DNA of 64,000 nucleotides from Beta vulgaris subsp. vulgaris (Eukaryota; Streptophyta; Magnoliopsida; Caryophyllales; Amaranthaceae). Of this stretch, positions 22,104 to 35,130 are shown piece by piece. Position numbers and translations under genes: made by a program. The notes beneath the pieces were generated by a model that was given only the letters and a program-made list of their open reading frames with translations, did not search any database and was not told the origin of the DNA. The DNA is taken from contig NC_079209.1 in assembly GCF_026745355.1 (NCBI RefSeq), forward strand, positions 42,963,388 through 43,027,387, in the 5' to 3' direction. Each line of letters starts with the position of its first letter. The first letter of the stretch is position 1.

Positions 22104-25100
22104 TCATTGATGTAAGGAAAGCATTCCATTCAAATATCGCATTCTAGCCTCTTTGTACATGGAATGCAAACATCTAAAGCTCTCTTTTGCATCATCAAAT
22201 AGCGCTTCATTACAAAATTTTGACTTTATAAGCACAAATGCACCTTCAACATCATCCTTATGTTGATAAATAAACGGTAAGATTTTGCAAATTTCATCTG
22301 AAGTAAAACCCAAGTTATCCATAATAGATACTTCTCTCCCATTGGCATGCTCGAGCCATCTGAGCCAATTAAAAGGATCTTCATCTCTCTGAACAGGCAT
22401 TTGCAAAAATTTGAGAGAATCTGTGAAGCTTGATAGTTTATTGATTTTATCAATAACTAGATCAAAAGTGGTTCTCTGGTTCTTGTCAAGCCAGTCTTCA
22501 GTCTCTGTAGGCAAAGAACTAGCGGCGACCAAGCAAGCTTTCCGAAACATGGGTTCAGTATGACTAATAAGCCTGATTGCAATATGCAAAAGATTTACTG
22601 AGACAGCTAGCAAATTTTTAGAAGTTCCCAGGGCCAAAATATCAAATCCTTTATTATGGCTCCATTGATGAAGTGCAACATGCGCAAATCCTTCCCACCT
22701 ATTTCCACCAACAGAAAATTAAGTTGATAAAAAGGCAATGACCATACCTATTAATGTTAATTCACTTGAAACTTTGAAGCCATACTCTGGACTTTAAGGA
22801 TTTCATACGCAGTCTTACAAAATGGAGCAATCAGAATGCAAGTCAGTGAGGACAAGAATGCTAATGAACTCAATGTTAAAATCAAAACCATCCATGTTAT
22901 ATTGAGAACCAAAGTGCTCTCACTCACTCAAGAAGCAGCAACGATAAAGCAGCAATAATCTACAAGAACAGAACACTGGTGACTTAAAATGGCAGGGTCA
23001 CATCAATTGAATGCAAACTATAAACGTGTTGATTAGACCCAAATTATTTTATGGTAAAGATACTGGCCAACAAATATATGTGTATACTGCAGTAGATTAA
23101 CGAGATCGTGAAATAGGCATGTCACAATAATATCGGTCACAGATGCAAGTATATTACATAAGATATGTAGCTGTACAGAGAAAGAGTGCACTAAGAACAA
23201 AGAAACCTCCAGTGGAATCTGAGGTATCATGAGATAGGAAAAACAAAGCTGGTCTGGGAGGTTAAGAGAAGGAATTAAAGACACCTCATGGCATAGAAGG
23301 ATCATAATACATAGAAGGATCATAATAAGAGAAGAAGATGGTGAGTGAGAAAAACTGAAAAAGACAAAAAAAAAGAAAGAATAAAAACCACATAAATTGG
23401 GGAACTTATCATACTCCCTCCGTCCCATAATATAGTGCCTATTTCATTTTTGGTGGGTCAAACTTTAAAATCTTTGACCGAATATTCTCATTTGTATATA
23501 TAAAAAAACATATTCATGTGGGATCTTGTTAGATTCGTCTCAAAGTGTACTTTCATAATATCAACTTTTTATATTTTTTATTAATACGGAATGGAAGATA
23601 TTAAAGGTCAAAGTTACGTCTTGGAGACCGTATAAAAAAGAAACAAGCACTATATTATGGGACGGAGGGAGTAAAATAAAACTCAGAAAAAAGAAGACCC
23701 TTAATGTGATTTGTGACTATCTACGATTTGTTTAGTAAGCCCATATAGCAGGTCCTTCCTTCCAAAATGTTTTTTAGCATGTTGATCATTCAGAGGCTAT
23801 TGTTTGATGTAACCGCTGTATCATTAGCCTTCTCATGGTCAATACGTATTACTCCCTCCTCCCCCAATGAAATCATGTGTCTGAGACCAAACTATAATTT
23901 ATCACTGATTTCAACAGCTATAATATTGAACAACAATAAACCTTATATATAACAAAAAAATGTAAATATCTCTGTTGGAGTATGCCTCTGGACAAAACCA
24001 ACAATTATATGTTCTACAGCATTTTCCTTAAAGAGGCTGTTCTAGATGTGCCTATTGCAAAGAGCATTTGTACTTGTAAACCCTGCCATCTATTAGAATT
24101 TGTAAACCCTGCCAGGATGGGGTTAGGATCCATGCTAGGTAGTACGGCCTTACGGGTGCTGTTTGTAAACCTGTACTAAGCCACTAACTGCTACAAATCT
24201 AAGCAAGAAACAACCCGGTTGTAGTCTAGTCAACCAATAATATGCGAATATATCAAATCAGCACATGTATATGATTCTTATATCTCTGAATATATTATCA
24301 AAACCAGAAAAATTAGATGATCTTGGGAAAAAAACATATATAGATTTTGTCTGGCAGTGACATATCCAGCATGCTTCAGTACACGGCTAATTGACAAGCC
24401 CATCTCCCACAACGCAGAACATGTATAATCCAATTAGCGATTGTTTGTGGACAGTGAATGTAGAGAATCATTGGATAAGTGAGAGCCAAGCCTAAGGATT
24501 GTTACAATCTCATTGCACGATTTGGACCAGCAAATTGACACAAAGTTTTAAGAGTAAATACCATAGTAAAACCACCATATAGGATAGATAGATGATTTAG
24601 CAATTTTTAAATTCTTACATGAGACGGGTGTAGTAATTTATTGTACAATAGAGGGAGCTTTTTGCCCTAGATGGGTCACTTATATATAAGTGACCCCTTT
24701 TAGGTCAAAAGTTACCTGTTAGATGGGGGTAACTGTGTGTCCAAACAGGTCACTTTGTTTTAAAGTGACCCCTCTTGACTTGAAAATGGACCCATTTTGA
24801 CTTAAAAGTGACCCATTTTGGCTTAAAGAGAACTAGTTTGACAATAACTTTATTGTACACCCAGTGCACAAAATACTAATTGTTAACAATTTTGGTTCCA
24901 CTTTGGTAAGTTATCTTTTTCCTAATTCCAATTATCAAGGTGGTGTGAAGGTTAGTCCTAGGCTATGTTACTCCGACACGGATACGGGTGTCGTATCCAA
25001 GTAGGGATCGGAGGATTCGACACTCTACTCCAAAAGTATGGTCGATATGGGGATACGGTCAAAAGAGTGTCTTGCAGTTTTATAGACAAGGGTATCATAT

Positions 25101-28100
25101 AAGTGTCAGAAAAAAATCCACAGCTTTTTTCTGGAAAAAAAAAGTTGTAAAATTGTTATAAAGCAGGTAGAACTTAAAATTTTACCTTGAAAATTATTAT
25201 AACTAAAGAATAGCAGACATGTATTTTTCATGTTGGTTTAATAAGTAAGAGTAAATGAGGGCCATGTTCCAATACACACTAGTTCCAATAGTCAAGTGTA
25301 CATTTGATAAGTTTTTATTTTGCTTTTATTTGTTTTGCTTTTCTTTATAACATTTCAAGTTTTAGTAGTATTTGTTTCTTTTTTTTTTTCAGAACAACCA
25401 TTTCCCACGTTTTGACCTTCCACCCTTTCACCTTCTATCTCTATCTTTCATCTTCTTCAGTTCTCTTCGTTCTCCCTCTCTGTGTCAATCACATTATGCA
25501 TCGGATGACAGTGGAGTCCTCCTTCCAGTTTGAAATTGATCGAAAAGCAAAATTCCCATGGTAATTTACCTAAGCTCGGTCTCCTCCCTTTCCAATTTCA
25601 CATCTAGGGTTTGTCATCCGAGCACTAGATCTGTAATTTCTCCTTTGCAATTTCAATGGGCTTTTCTTTATTCTCTTTTTCTCTTCTGATTGGGTGATTT
25701 CGACACCTCTCTTCCGACACTTTTCTGATACCCGACTCAGGCACTTCTTCCAGGCGTGTCGAGAGTCGTGTCGCGTGTCGTGTCGAGTAGACACACGACA
25801 CCGACACGACACGCGACACCCAAGATGAAAGAGGGTGTTGAAGTAACATAGGTGCTAGGTAGTAAAAAAAAATAGTGAAAAGTTACTCAAATTACCCTCG
25901 GCGTTGATTTTTCTTCTAGGATTTAATGGAGAACATTTGGCTTGATTTCACTCTGGATTCTTTTAGGTTCTTGGTTTTACGTATTACTGTTAAAGGAGTC
26001 CAAGGATAACACTATACCTACAATGAAGAACTGCTGTTCGCTGACTTTCTAAGGTCTAAAAAGTTGGAAGAAGAATTCCTAGTTCTTACATAAATGAGAC
26101 TGAGAAAACCTGACCGGTGAAAAGTCTGTTTGACAAACGATCTAGGCAAGTCTTTCGAGTTACACCGGGAACCAAACTGTCTCATGACGTTTTAAACCCA
26201 GCCAATCTTGAAGAGCTAATTCTTGCATAAAGAACAGCTTGTTGATTGACATGGTGATTCCAACATATTGGATAAGCCTCAGTTGCTCTGAATTGGTAGG
26301 GTGATAATAAATCTGTATCTCTTCATTTTTCTCAAAACATACCAAATTTCTAAGAAATAATGTTTTCGTATTCCATCCTCATCCGTGCCGCTTAGGTAAG
26401 TTGCCAAAGATAGAATTTTTCACTTTTGGACAATTTAGTGTTGGAATTCTGAACTTAGTTAAACCTATCCTAGGTCAATTAGAACAATGACTCTGGAGGA
26501 TTTCCACATTGCTTCCGTCACCATTGCTATGAGCCAGTTGTCATCAACAAACTTTGACCTCCAAAATTAATGAGCAAATCCCCACATAGAGCTCTAGTAT
26601 TCATATTAGCCCTTTCATCACTCTAGACTCAGAATCTTAATACCAAAACCAAATCAAATTGAAAAAAATTGCTATGACTTCCCAATTTCTAAAAATACTG
26701 TTCAACACACATAGACTAAACTGCAAACTGATCACACATGACACAACTACTATGCTAAGAACCAAGATGACTCTTAGCTAATTTCTCAACATAACAGCAG
26801 ATTTAGAGGATTTATGAAGAAGTACTAACAAAGAATTAATGAGAAAACTACTAAGATATGATGGTATTGATGATAAACACCGATTACAACCTAACCAACA
26901 ATCGAGAGGTTGGAGCTCGCCCAAGTAACCATTTCCCTCACTAAACTTATCAATTTTCAACATGCCCTTCCCATTCTCCATTGCTCTATATTTATAGTTC
27001 TATACTACTCCCCTTGACAAACTATCCAACTTATTCCCCAAGTAAACCAAAGAAGATAATATCTGAAATACCCTTCCCCCTACAATATTAGTTCTTAGCA
27101 AATTATCTTGTTTCAACTCCAATTTTTACAATTAAAGTCGAATCAATTAACACATAACACTTCATTTTTAAAGAAATTCTTTTAGTAACTTTGTGCATTT
27201 TCAGAAGATAAGACAGTGACTACAGTGGAAACTGAAATATATGGCCCACAACAATTATGATGAACAATCTTAGAAGGAAGCTCAACTACTTACTCAAAAG
27301 GAGGCTCAATCTCAATTGCAAGAGTAAGATGTACAGAGGGCTCATGAACCTCACTGCTTGCACCAAGATCTGTAATTGTGCAGGCCTGGTGAGCAAAACC
27401 TCTTGGAATATATAAGACATCACCTTTTCTAAGTAAAATTTGTCTGCTTTCCACCAGTAAAGCTTGTGGAACCTCAAGACACTCATAAAGACGAGGTAAC
27501 TTGACAGCTGGTTGTGGAAAGACTGCCCATTGTTTAGCCCCATAAAGTTGACAGACAAAGACACAATGATCATCATAGTGGCAGGATAAACCTTGAGCAT
27601 CAGGTGGTGTAACATACAGGTTAGCACCTACTGACGGTTGACCAAAGAAAGAAGCAATTTCTTGGGTGACTGCAGCAATACTATTAAAGCGGAACCCCAT
27701 ACCACGTAGAGCTATAGTGTAACCCTCTCTATATGCTGCCTCACACTTTAGGATATCATCAGCAGAGAGAGATTTTGAAGTTTCACTGCTGCCTATTGAA
27801 CTTTCCTGAAAGTAATGCTCCTCGGACTTAGAATGCAAGTTTGTCTTTACAACACGTATGTCCTGCTGATATATCATTGGGGAACCAAGTGTATCCCTTA
27901 TATCATTCAGAAAATTCAAGCTGTCTATTTCATTTAAAGCTACAGGAGGGCAGGAAACCGTTCCTCGCATGATAGAAGAAAGAAATCTAGGCAGTGCTTC
28001 TTCACATGTTAGTGAATGCATAAATGAGCTGAAAAGGATATGTGGTGCTTCAGGATCTTTTGGCTGATTCCTAATCACTAAAGGTGATGATTCCCAGTTA

Positions 28101-30112
28101 TCCAAAATGAAGTTCTGAAAACTTGATGACCAAGGCCCAAATATGTGTCCGATGACAACCTCTGAAGGTATGGAGTTTATAAGAGCAGGGGAATCCATGG
28201 ACAGCCTGAATATGTTTTCTGCTAAGTTCTGAACCGTAAGGTTGCTCATGAAGAATTTTACTTCGGATAAGTTAAGAATTTTGGAAGCCAACAACTGCTC
28301 ACGTACTTTAGACCATATTTCTCCCAAATGAGGAAAAATTACTTCTTTCAGCCTGCTCGGTATCCGTTTAAGCTGTTCTGAGGTGCAAAAGTTCGTAAGA
28401 GCGGCTACAGCGGTAAGATATAGCAATGATACTGGATCTTGATCATGTTGAACTCCAAGGAAAGCATCACCCTCATTTTTCACTATATTAATATACATTG
28501 AAGTAGCCGTGGACTTCTGAACCTGAAGGAACCCAAGCCTAATACATATTACACCATATTGAAAGTTGTTATATATGCAATCAAAGAATGGGGTCATGTG
28601 ACTCACAACTCAGAAATGAAAAAGAATGGCAGATAAGTCAAGAACAATTAATGTATTATCAACACAAAGACCAAGAAACAAGTTGTAAGAAGATTATTAA
28701 AGATCAACAACAAAATGTTAGGACCTCAAAGTTTAGCATATTCTTGTCCATTGAAAGTTGAAATGATGTTGTTTCATCGACAAAATTGTACCTTGAAGCT
28801 GATCTAACATGTCCCCCCCCCCCCCCTCTCTCCCCCCTGTTAAATTCTATTGATTACCATGAAATGTTTTTAAGTAAAAAGAAGGCAGCTATATCAAAAA
28901 AAAACCTGCTAACTTGGCATAAAGGGACTTTTGTAAAGAATCAGCAGTGAGATAATGTGTCTCTTCTGTGAAGGATCAACCAAGTAAGATTTCGCCACAT
29001 GTTGAAGAGCACTACCACAGCAAAGAACAGCAACAAAGAGATGCAAAACTAAGGCCTCTACGGGAGCCTACACAGCACACGCTAGTACTTTGGACATTTT
29101 CAAACTCCAAAGCAATTCACACAACTGTATGAAAGTTATGGCCAGCTTGTGTTGAACTTACGTACATTTCAGATTAGTATTTATAAAGTCAGTTATCACT
29201 CATATTCTAACCATATGAATTGCAATCAAGTGATGTTCATGCTAGAAGAGTGAAGGTCACCTAAGAGATTCTTTGAAATGATCTCGACTCGAACAGCAGC
29301 ACCTTCATCACTCCTTTGTACTCATCCCTTCCAACATAAAAATCTCATTAAAGTTTGTCTAAAAGATAGCTCATAGATAAATGACATGGAGGAAGACCCA
29401 ATTTTACAGCCATCTCAAAGGGCCAATATTACGTAGTTTTCTTGGGTTCTTCAAACAACTCAACAGTCACAACTGAGCTTTTAGTATCCAAAATCACAAC
29501 CACCCAATACAAAAGAATACTCATTTACTACACTATATGAAACCTTACTCCTCAAATTCATGTTTTAACAACACAATGTTCAATGTAATGCAAAACACAA
29601 AGAAACCAATTTAAACTCAAAAACAAACGGTGAAAAGGTGGAGAAGCTCACATTAGATAATTCAAACCAGAAACTTCCAACAACCTTTGACACCCAAATG
29701 AAGTAATAGAAAGATCCAAAACAGCATTACAAAGAGCTTTCTTAGCTGCCATCTTCCGAACCCTCAATATGCTCGCATCCAAAACCTTCACAATCCCAAG
29801 ATCACAAGCAATCCTCTCATTCACCTCAATAGAAACAAGGGATGCCGCACCAACGATTTTTGCCGCGGCACAAACAATGTCGTCGCAGCTCGAATGAAGC
29901 AGAGGAGGAAGCAGTGCCACAATGTGATTGAGAAAGGATTCTGCAGATGAAGATGATGGTACTGGTGATTTGGGGTGCAGATGATGTAGAAATTGATTTG
30001 AGCATTTGAGAATCAAGGTTTTGGATAAAGGGTTTTGTGGGTTTTTGAGGGCAGCAAGTGCTAAGGAAAAGAGAGTGATTTTGTTGGGGTTTTTCTTCTT
30101 CCATTGCCGCAT
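22104..30112 (-). CDS. JmjC/cupin oxygenase, NO66/MINA (RIOX) type, three exons
   Basis: Exons on the minus strand are 30112-29652 (donor AT|GTGAGC), 28538-27294 (acceptor TATTAG|G, donor GA|GTAAGT) and 22698-22104 (acceptor AAATAG|G). The lengths 461, 1245 and 595 sum to 2301, exactly 766 codons plus stop, and both junctions keep frame (NYLM|LGFLQVQ; EPPFE|WEGFAHV). The start is the ATG at 30112 (MRQWKKKNPNKITLFSLALA). Residues 1-250 look helical and repeat-like. The cupin core is at about 295-568. The Fe(II) ligands are expected to be His474 and Asp476 in LSCHYDDH and His537 in RGFAHQA; HLTL at 557-560 also fits this family. Residues 569-766 would be the C-terminal winged-helix part. RIOX enzymes use 2-oxoglutarate and oxygen to hydroxylate histidine in ribosomal proteins; histone demethylation has also been claimed. 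The 4.6-kb second intron holds a Stowaway and a hAT-like element. No frame break, so likely functional. Confidence 0.88.
23414..23671. mobile_element. Stowaway MITE, 258 bp (copy B), just upstream of exon 3 in the JmjC second intron
   Basis: Ends are CTCCCTCCGTCCCATAATAT with TA on each side. It is a close relative of 18334-18591, so both moved fairly recently. Confidence 0.94.
23672..24962. other. JmjC intron 2 sequence, no gene seen
   Basis: AT-rich intron. A lone Stowaway-like end (ACTCCCTCCTCCCCC) lies near 23850 without a partner. A GTGACCC-rich patch with a 24-bp palindrome lies at 24660-24840. Confidence 0.5.
24673..24696. repeat. Perfect 24-bp palindrome in a GTGACCC-rich patch
   Basis: GGGTCACTTATA is followed directly by its reverse complement. 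AAGTGACCC or a close variant recurs several times up to 24833. Confidence 0.9.
24963..25851. mobile_element. hAT-like non-autonomous element, 889 bp, in JmjC intron 2
   Basis: The ends are CTATGTTACTCCGACAC and the reverse of the right end, CTATGTTACTTCAACAC (15 of 17 match). Flanks GTCCTAGG (24955-24962) and GTGCTAGG (25852-25859) agree at seven of eight. Subterminal parts are rich in GACAC/GTGTC words, with GTGTCGTGTCG-type repeats at the right end. No transposase frame. Confidence 0.75.
25852..27293. other. JmjC intron 2, 5' part, no gene seen
   Basis: Unremarkable AT-rich intron between the hAT-like element and the exon 2 donor at 27293. No conserved frame found. Confidence 0.5.
28539..29651 (-). 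other. JmjC intron 1
   Basis: GT-AG intron (GTGAGC ... TATTAG). It has a run of 14 C followed by CTCTCTCCCCCC at about 28812-28838. A short open stretch near 28915-28960 (HYLTADSLQKSLYAKLA) is open in one frame but cannot be spliced in without breaking phase, so it is treated as intron. Confidence 0.7.
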
Positions 30113-30287
30113 CTTTGGAGTTTAGTTCCGGTGTTTCCTTACGGTTGTTTTTATACCCCACGGGTGACGGGCCACGGCTCTCTTGCCCTGTTGCAGCTCG
30201 TTTGGTTGACCTCGCAAAATACTTCATGATGATGTATAGAGGGTTAGAGGCGGATCAAGGACCTTAATAGTTAATACTAGGAAACTA

Positions 30288-30546
30288 CTCCCTCCATTTC
30301 ATATTAATCTACACACTTTGACATTTTACATTATTCACAAATTGCACTTTGACCCTCTTTTGTGATATATATGTGAATAAAAACATAGTCATGTGGGATC
30401 TTGTTAGATTCGTATTAGTATGTATTTTATTAATATGTACTTTTTATAATTTTTACAAATACAAAACTAAAGATATATGTTCTCAAAGTTTTACATTAGC
30501 ATGCGTGAAAAGTGTAAGTGTGTAGATTAAAATGAAATGGAGGGAG
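30288..30546. mobile_element. Stowaway MITE, 259 bp, upstream of the JmjC gene
   Basis: The ends are CTCCCTCCATTTCATATTAA and its reverse at the right, with TA flanks. It lies about 175 bases upstream of the start codon, so inside or next to the promoter. It may affect transcription. Confidence 0.92.
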
Positions 30547-30974
30547 TATAAAATAACACAAATTCTTATATAAGGCCGCTCACACCAAAAATTTCGCGTC
30601 TGACCGGTTCATATATAAGCCTAAGTGAAAATTAGCGCTTCTTCTTCCGCCTGATTCTGCTGTGAATTACATACCAACCTCTTCTCTCTCATGGTTGAAG
30701 CCGAACACAACGTTACTTCGTCTGGACCTCTTCACTACTCTTTAATATTTTCTCTCTCCTCTATTGAAGGAAGCTTCACTCGTTCTCTCTCTTCTTCTTC
30801 TCTTTCTTTTCAATCTCTGAAAAACTCTTGCATTTGATATCTATCTTTTATTTTCTCTCTCCTCTTTCTAAACTGTTATCTTTGACGGGAAAAGAGTTTG
30901 AAGATTGAATTGGATAAGTTGGGGTTTTTAAACGGAAGTTAGTTTAACATTTGCTTCGATTTGGGGATTTTATC

Positions 30975-31795
30975 TGAGTAACCTCCTTTATTCATATCAG
31001 TAACCATATTTATTCATACTATATTATACATGTAATTAATCTCATTTGTTCATATGAGTAATCTTAAAATATCATATGAGTAACCTTACAATATTATTGG
31101 AGTAACCTCGTTTAATACTATGGGTAACCTCATTTAATCTTATGAGTAACCGCATTTAATCATACTAGTAGCACATTTATTTATACGAGTAACCTCATTT
31201 AATCATACGAGTAACCCTAATTGTTCACACAAGTAACCCCCTATATATTAATACGAGCTAGTAACCTCATTCGTTTATAAAAAGTAACCCTATTTATTCA
31301 TACCAATAACCACATTTGATCATATGAGTAACCTCATTTTGTTCACATACGTAACCCCATTTTAATCGCATCAGTAGCCCCGATTGTTCTTACAAGTAAC
31401 CCACTTATTAATACGAGTAACCTCATTCATTCGACAGGAGTATGCCATTTATTCATACTAGTAACCCCATTTAATCATATGAGTAATCTCATTTTGTTCA
31501 CATAAGTAACCCCCATTTTATTCGTATCAGTAACCTCAATTGTTCATACAAGTAACACCTATTTATTAATAAGAGTAACCTCATTCGTTCATAAGGAGTA
31601 ATCCAATATATTCATACTAGTAAACTCATTTAATCATATGAGTAACCATATTTGTTCACATAGGTAATCCCATTTTGCTTAGAAGAGTAACCACATTTCT
31701 TTATAGGAGTGACACCCTTTTATAGTTAAAAGTAACCACCTACTCATACAAGTAACTCCATTTGGTCATAAGAGTAACTCCATCTGTTCATTTGT
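30975..31795. repeat. Degenerate minisatellite, GTAACC-type unit of about 20-25 bp
   Basis: More than 30 imperfect copies of a unit like AGTAACCTCATTTATTCATA follow each other. AGTAACC is well kept and the second half varies (ATTTAATCATA, TTGTTCACATA, CGTTCATAAGG). There are also longer higher-order repeats, for example two similar blocks around 31320-31420 and 31460-31560. It starts downstream of CT-rich sequence and ends before the ATT/AT arrays. Confidence 0.92.
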
Positions 31796-31893
31796 TCATA
31801 AGGGTTTGTGGATAAGGGTCAACTTTAAAAGATCATATATCACAATACACTTAATATTTTGGGAAGATTCAAGTTGGAGATGAAAAAAATGAG

Positions 31894-31901
31894 ATTAATT
31901 A

Positions 31902-31941
<40 letters not shown>

Positions 31942-31964
31942 TATTATTATTATATTATTATTAT

Positions 31965-32011
<47 letters not shown>

Positions 32012-32028
32012 TATATATATATTATATA
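31894..32028. repeat. ATT and AT microsatellites
   Basis: An ATT run of more than 20 units passes into a TA run with a few interruptions. Confidence 0.95.
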
Positions 32029-32431
<403 letters not shown>

Positions 32432-32939
32432 ATGGGCTGAAGTTGTGAGCTACATGTTATATTAGAAATTGTGCTATGGCGAGACCTTCAATAACTAAAC
32501 CTCTTATGAAGTATGTTTTGATAAAAAGTCAAATATTATATTTCATAACATTTAGTTGTAAGTGTTCTTTCCATAATAATGGGAAAGATTATCTTAGAAA
32601 AGTTTATGCTAGGAGTGACAAAGCTATATATCTTTCTAGGCTACGCTTCAAATAGTAAAGCTTTTAGAGTTTATAGTAAGAGAACTCTATGTGTAGAAGA
32701 AAGTGTGCATGTTATATATTTGATTAAACTGACAAGTATATTTCGAGCACGTAGGTTGAAAATGACTTCGAGATTGGACTTGTGGAAATACATGTTCTAA
32801 TAAGGTAAATTCGATTGTCGAAGAAGAAAATTTTCACAACAAGAATGTTAGGCTCTAGCGTCCGACAAAATCGGACGGTAAAAAAGCGGGGACAGAATGA
32901 AGAGCTGATGCAAAAAGCCTGGTCGCTAATGGCTGCATT

Positions 32940-34321
32940 AGCATCTGTCATTCTCAACCCTATTCTTACAAAAAGCAGTCTTATTCCTTCGAAATGGGTG
33001 GTCAGAATGAAGAAATTGTCGATGACAATCGAACCATGTCACTTTACCCCCATGTTCAAGCCAGAATGCCTTGCTTTTTCCATGCAATAAGGACATGCCT
33101 TCTTTCCAGCAGTAGACCATCCGGACAACATACCATACGCAGGAAAGTCACTAATTGTCCAAAGCAGCGATGCTCGAAGGTTGAAATTTTGCTTCCTTGA
33201 AACATCATAGGTCGTAGCCCCAATATGCCACAACTGCTTCAACTCTTCAACTAGAGGCTGCATAAACACATCCAAGTTTCCTTTGGGATTTTTAGGTCCC
33301 GGAACGAGCAAAGAAAGAAACATGAATGGTTTCTTCATGCACATGGATGGAGGCAAATTGTATGGTGTGAGGATAACTGGCCAGCATGAATATTGCCCTC
33401 CAAACTTACCATATGGAGAAAATCATCGTGTGCACAGCCCGAGTCTAACATTTCGAGCCTCAGCGGCGAAATCGGGAAAGGTTCTATCAAAGTGTTTCCA
33501 TGCTTCACTGTCACTTGGATGTGCTAAGGTACCCTGCATTCGAGGATTGTCGGCATGCCATGTCATTTTCTCAGAGATATTCTTAGTTGCAAACAACCTC
33601 TGCAACCTCGGTGTGATTGGAAAGTACATTAACACTTTTGCAGGAATAAGTTTGCCCTTAGAAGTTTTCTTGTACCGATCACTACCGCATACACTACATT
33701 TATCTAAGTGAGCATCGCCCTTCCAAAACAACATACAACCTTTAGGACATGCATGTATCCTCTCATGAGGAAGCTCCAAACCCTTTAGAACTTTCTTTGT
33801 GTCGTAGAAAGTTCTTCCCATGTTGTTGTTCTGGGGTATCACCTCATTCAATAAACTAAGAAAACCATCAACACACCTGTGTGGTAGGTTATACTCACAC
33901 TTTAAACTTATGATTCTAGAAGCCATCTCCAGCACGGACATCTTGCTCCCTTCATACAAGGGATTCTCGGCCGCCTTAAGAAGGTCAAAAAACTTCTTTG
34001 CTTCACCATTCGGTTCTTCTTCAACTGAGTTTGAACCGGCAAGCATGGCATGATCTTCAGTATTCCCTAAAGCATCCACAACCATATCCATATATGGATT
34101 TGACTGAGCAGAAGATGAGGAGGACCCCGTAGCACGTTCACCATGACATAACCAGTCAAAGTAATTCGGTTTAAAACCCTTACTGTAAAATGTACTTTGA
34201 CCGTGTCCACATCCAAATAACGCAAGTTATTACACCTCATGCATGGACATTTTATCTTATCACCGTCATTTAAATGAGGATGTTGTAAACAAAACTCAAT
34301 GAACTTATCAACTCCTTTCAC
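32940..34321 (-). pseudogene. TNP2-like CACTA transposase, C-terminally deleted
   Basis: From 34321 the frame begins with the transposase-associated zinc motif (KGVDKFIEFCLQHP, IKCPCMRCNN). A frame change near 34150 leads into 34091-33423 (FFDLLKAAENPLYEGS, CPKGCMLFWKGDAHLDKCSV, WHADNPRMQGTLAHPSDSEA), and another break is near 33420. Then come KPFMFLSLLVPGPKNPKGNL, DFPAYGMLSGWSTAGKKACP, and finally WFDCHRQFLHSDHPFRRNK near 32990. This is the Transposase_21 order. The protein ends abruptly about 100 bases from the left terminus, so the C-terminal half is lost. Confidence 0.9.
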
Positions 34322-34689
34322 AACTCAGTTCTAAGGGCACGCCCATCAAGTCTTTATACATCCAGCTACGTTCCTTCCTTTTCATAATTTAAAACTCTAC
34401 ATACAACTAGAAAGTATCAATTCACTATATTCACTACTTGTTAATGAAGTACGTAAGATATGTAGTAGACAAATATTAGACAATTTATGAATAATTAAGA
34501 ATTACTAAACAAATCCAAAAGATTAACAACACTAACATAATAAATAATTCACAAATATATAGTGAACATATACTAAATATACACTAAGTCTATTATACTA
34601 ACAACAATTCAATTCGATACAACTAAATATACGTGTAATAAATTAATCACTCAATTTATCTAAAGCATGTAACATTAATAACATTACTT

Positions 34690-35130
34690 CACTAATTATT
34701 ATGAATAAATTAAACAAGTTGATGAACAACACCAATACTAAACATGTTCTTTTATCAACAACATTAACATATTAATTATCAACAACACAACACTTAACAT
34801 TTAATTATCAACAACAAATCACTTAATCAACAACAACAAATTCACTAAACAACAACAACAATACAATTAAAAACACAACAACAAATTCACTAAACAACAA
34901 CAAATACAATTAAAAACAACAACAACAAATTCACTAAACAACAACAATACAATTAAAAACAACATCACTAAACAACAAATTCATAACAACACAACATACA
35001 TAAAACAACAACTTAAAACAAAACACAAACACAACAACAATCATCACACACAACAACAACTATACATCAAAAATACAAAAACCCAATTAACAACAACAAA
35101 TTCAAGACAAAAATCAACAAAACAAAAGTA
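34690..35130. repeat. AAC/CAA-rich low-complexity stretch in the CACTA element
   Basis: Repeated words such as AACAACAACAAATTCACTAA and ACAATTAAAAACA occur several times, between the transposase frame and the right subterminal repeats. Confidence 0.85.

Noticed and set aside
23033..23428. 131-residue minus-strand frame in the JmjC gene
   Set aside because: Lies in the intron next to the Stowaway; composition-driven Phe/Leu/Ser text without domain or splice support.
25304..25564. 86-residue hydrophobic frame in the JmjC intron
   Set aside because: Lies inside the hAT-like element, Phe-rich by T-rich composition, no recognisable family.
28915..28975. Possible extra JmjC exon (HYLTADSLQKSLYAKLA)
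   Set aside because: It has AG and GT at its edges, but joining it shifts the frame of the next exon into stops. Exon 1 and exon 2 join directly in phase without it.
33283..33711. 142-residue plus-strand frame
   Set aside because: Antisense shadow of the TNP2 transposase.
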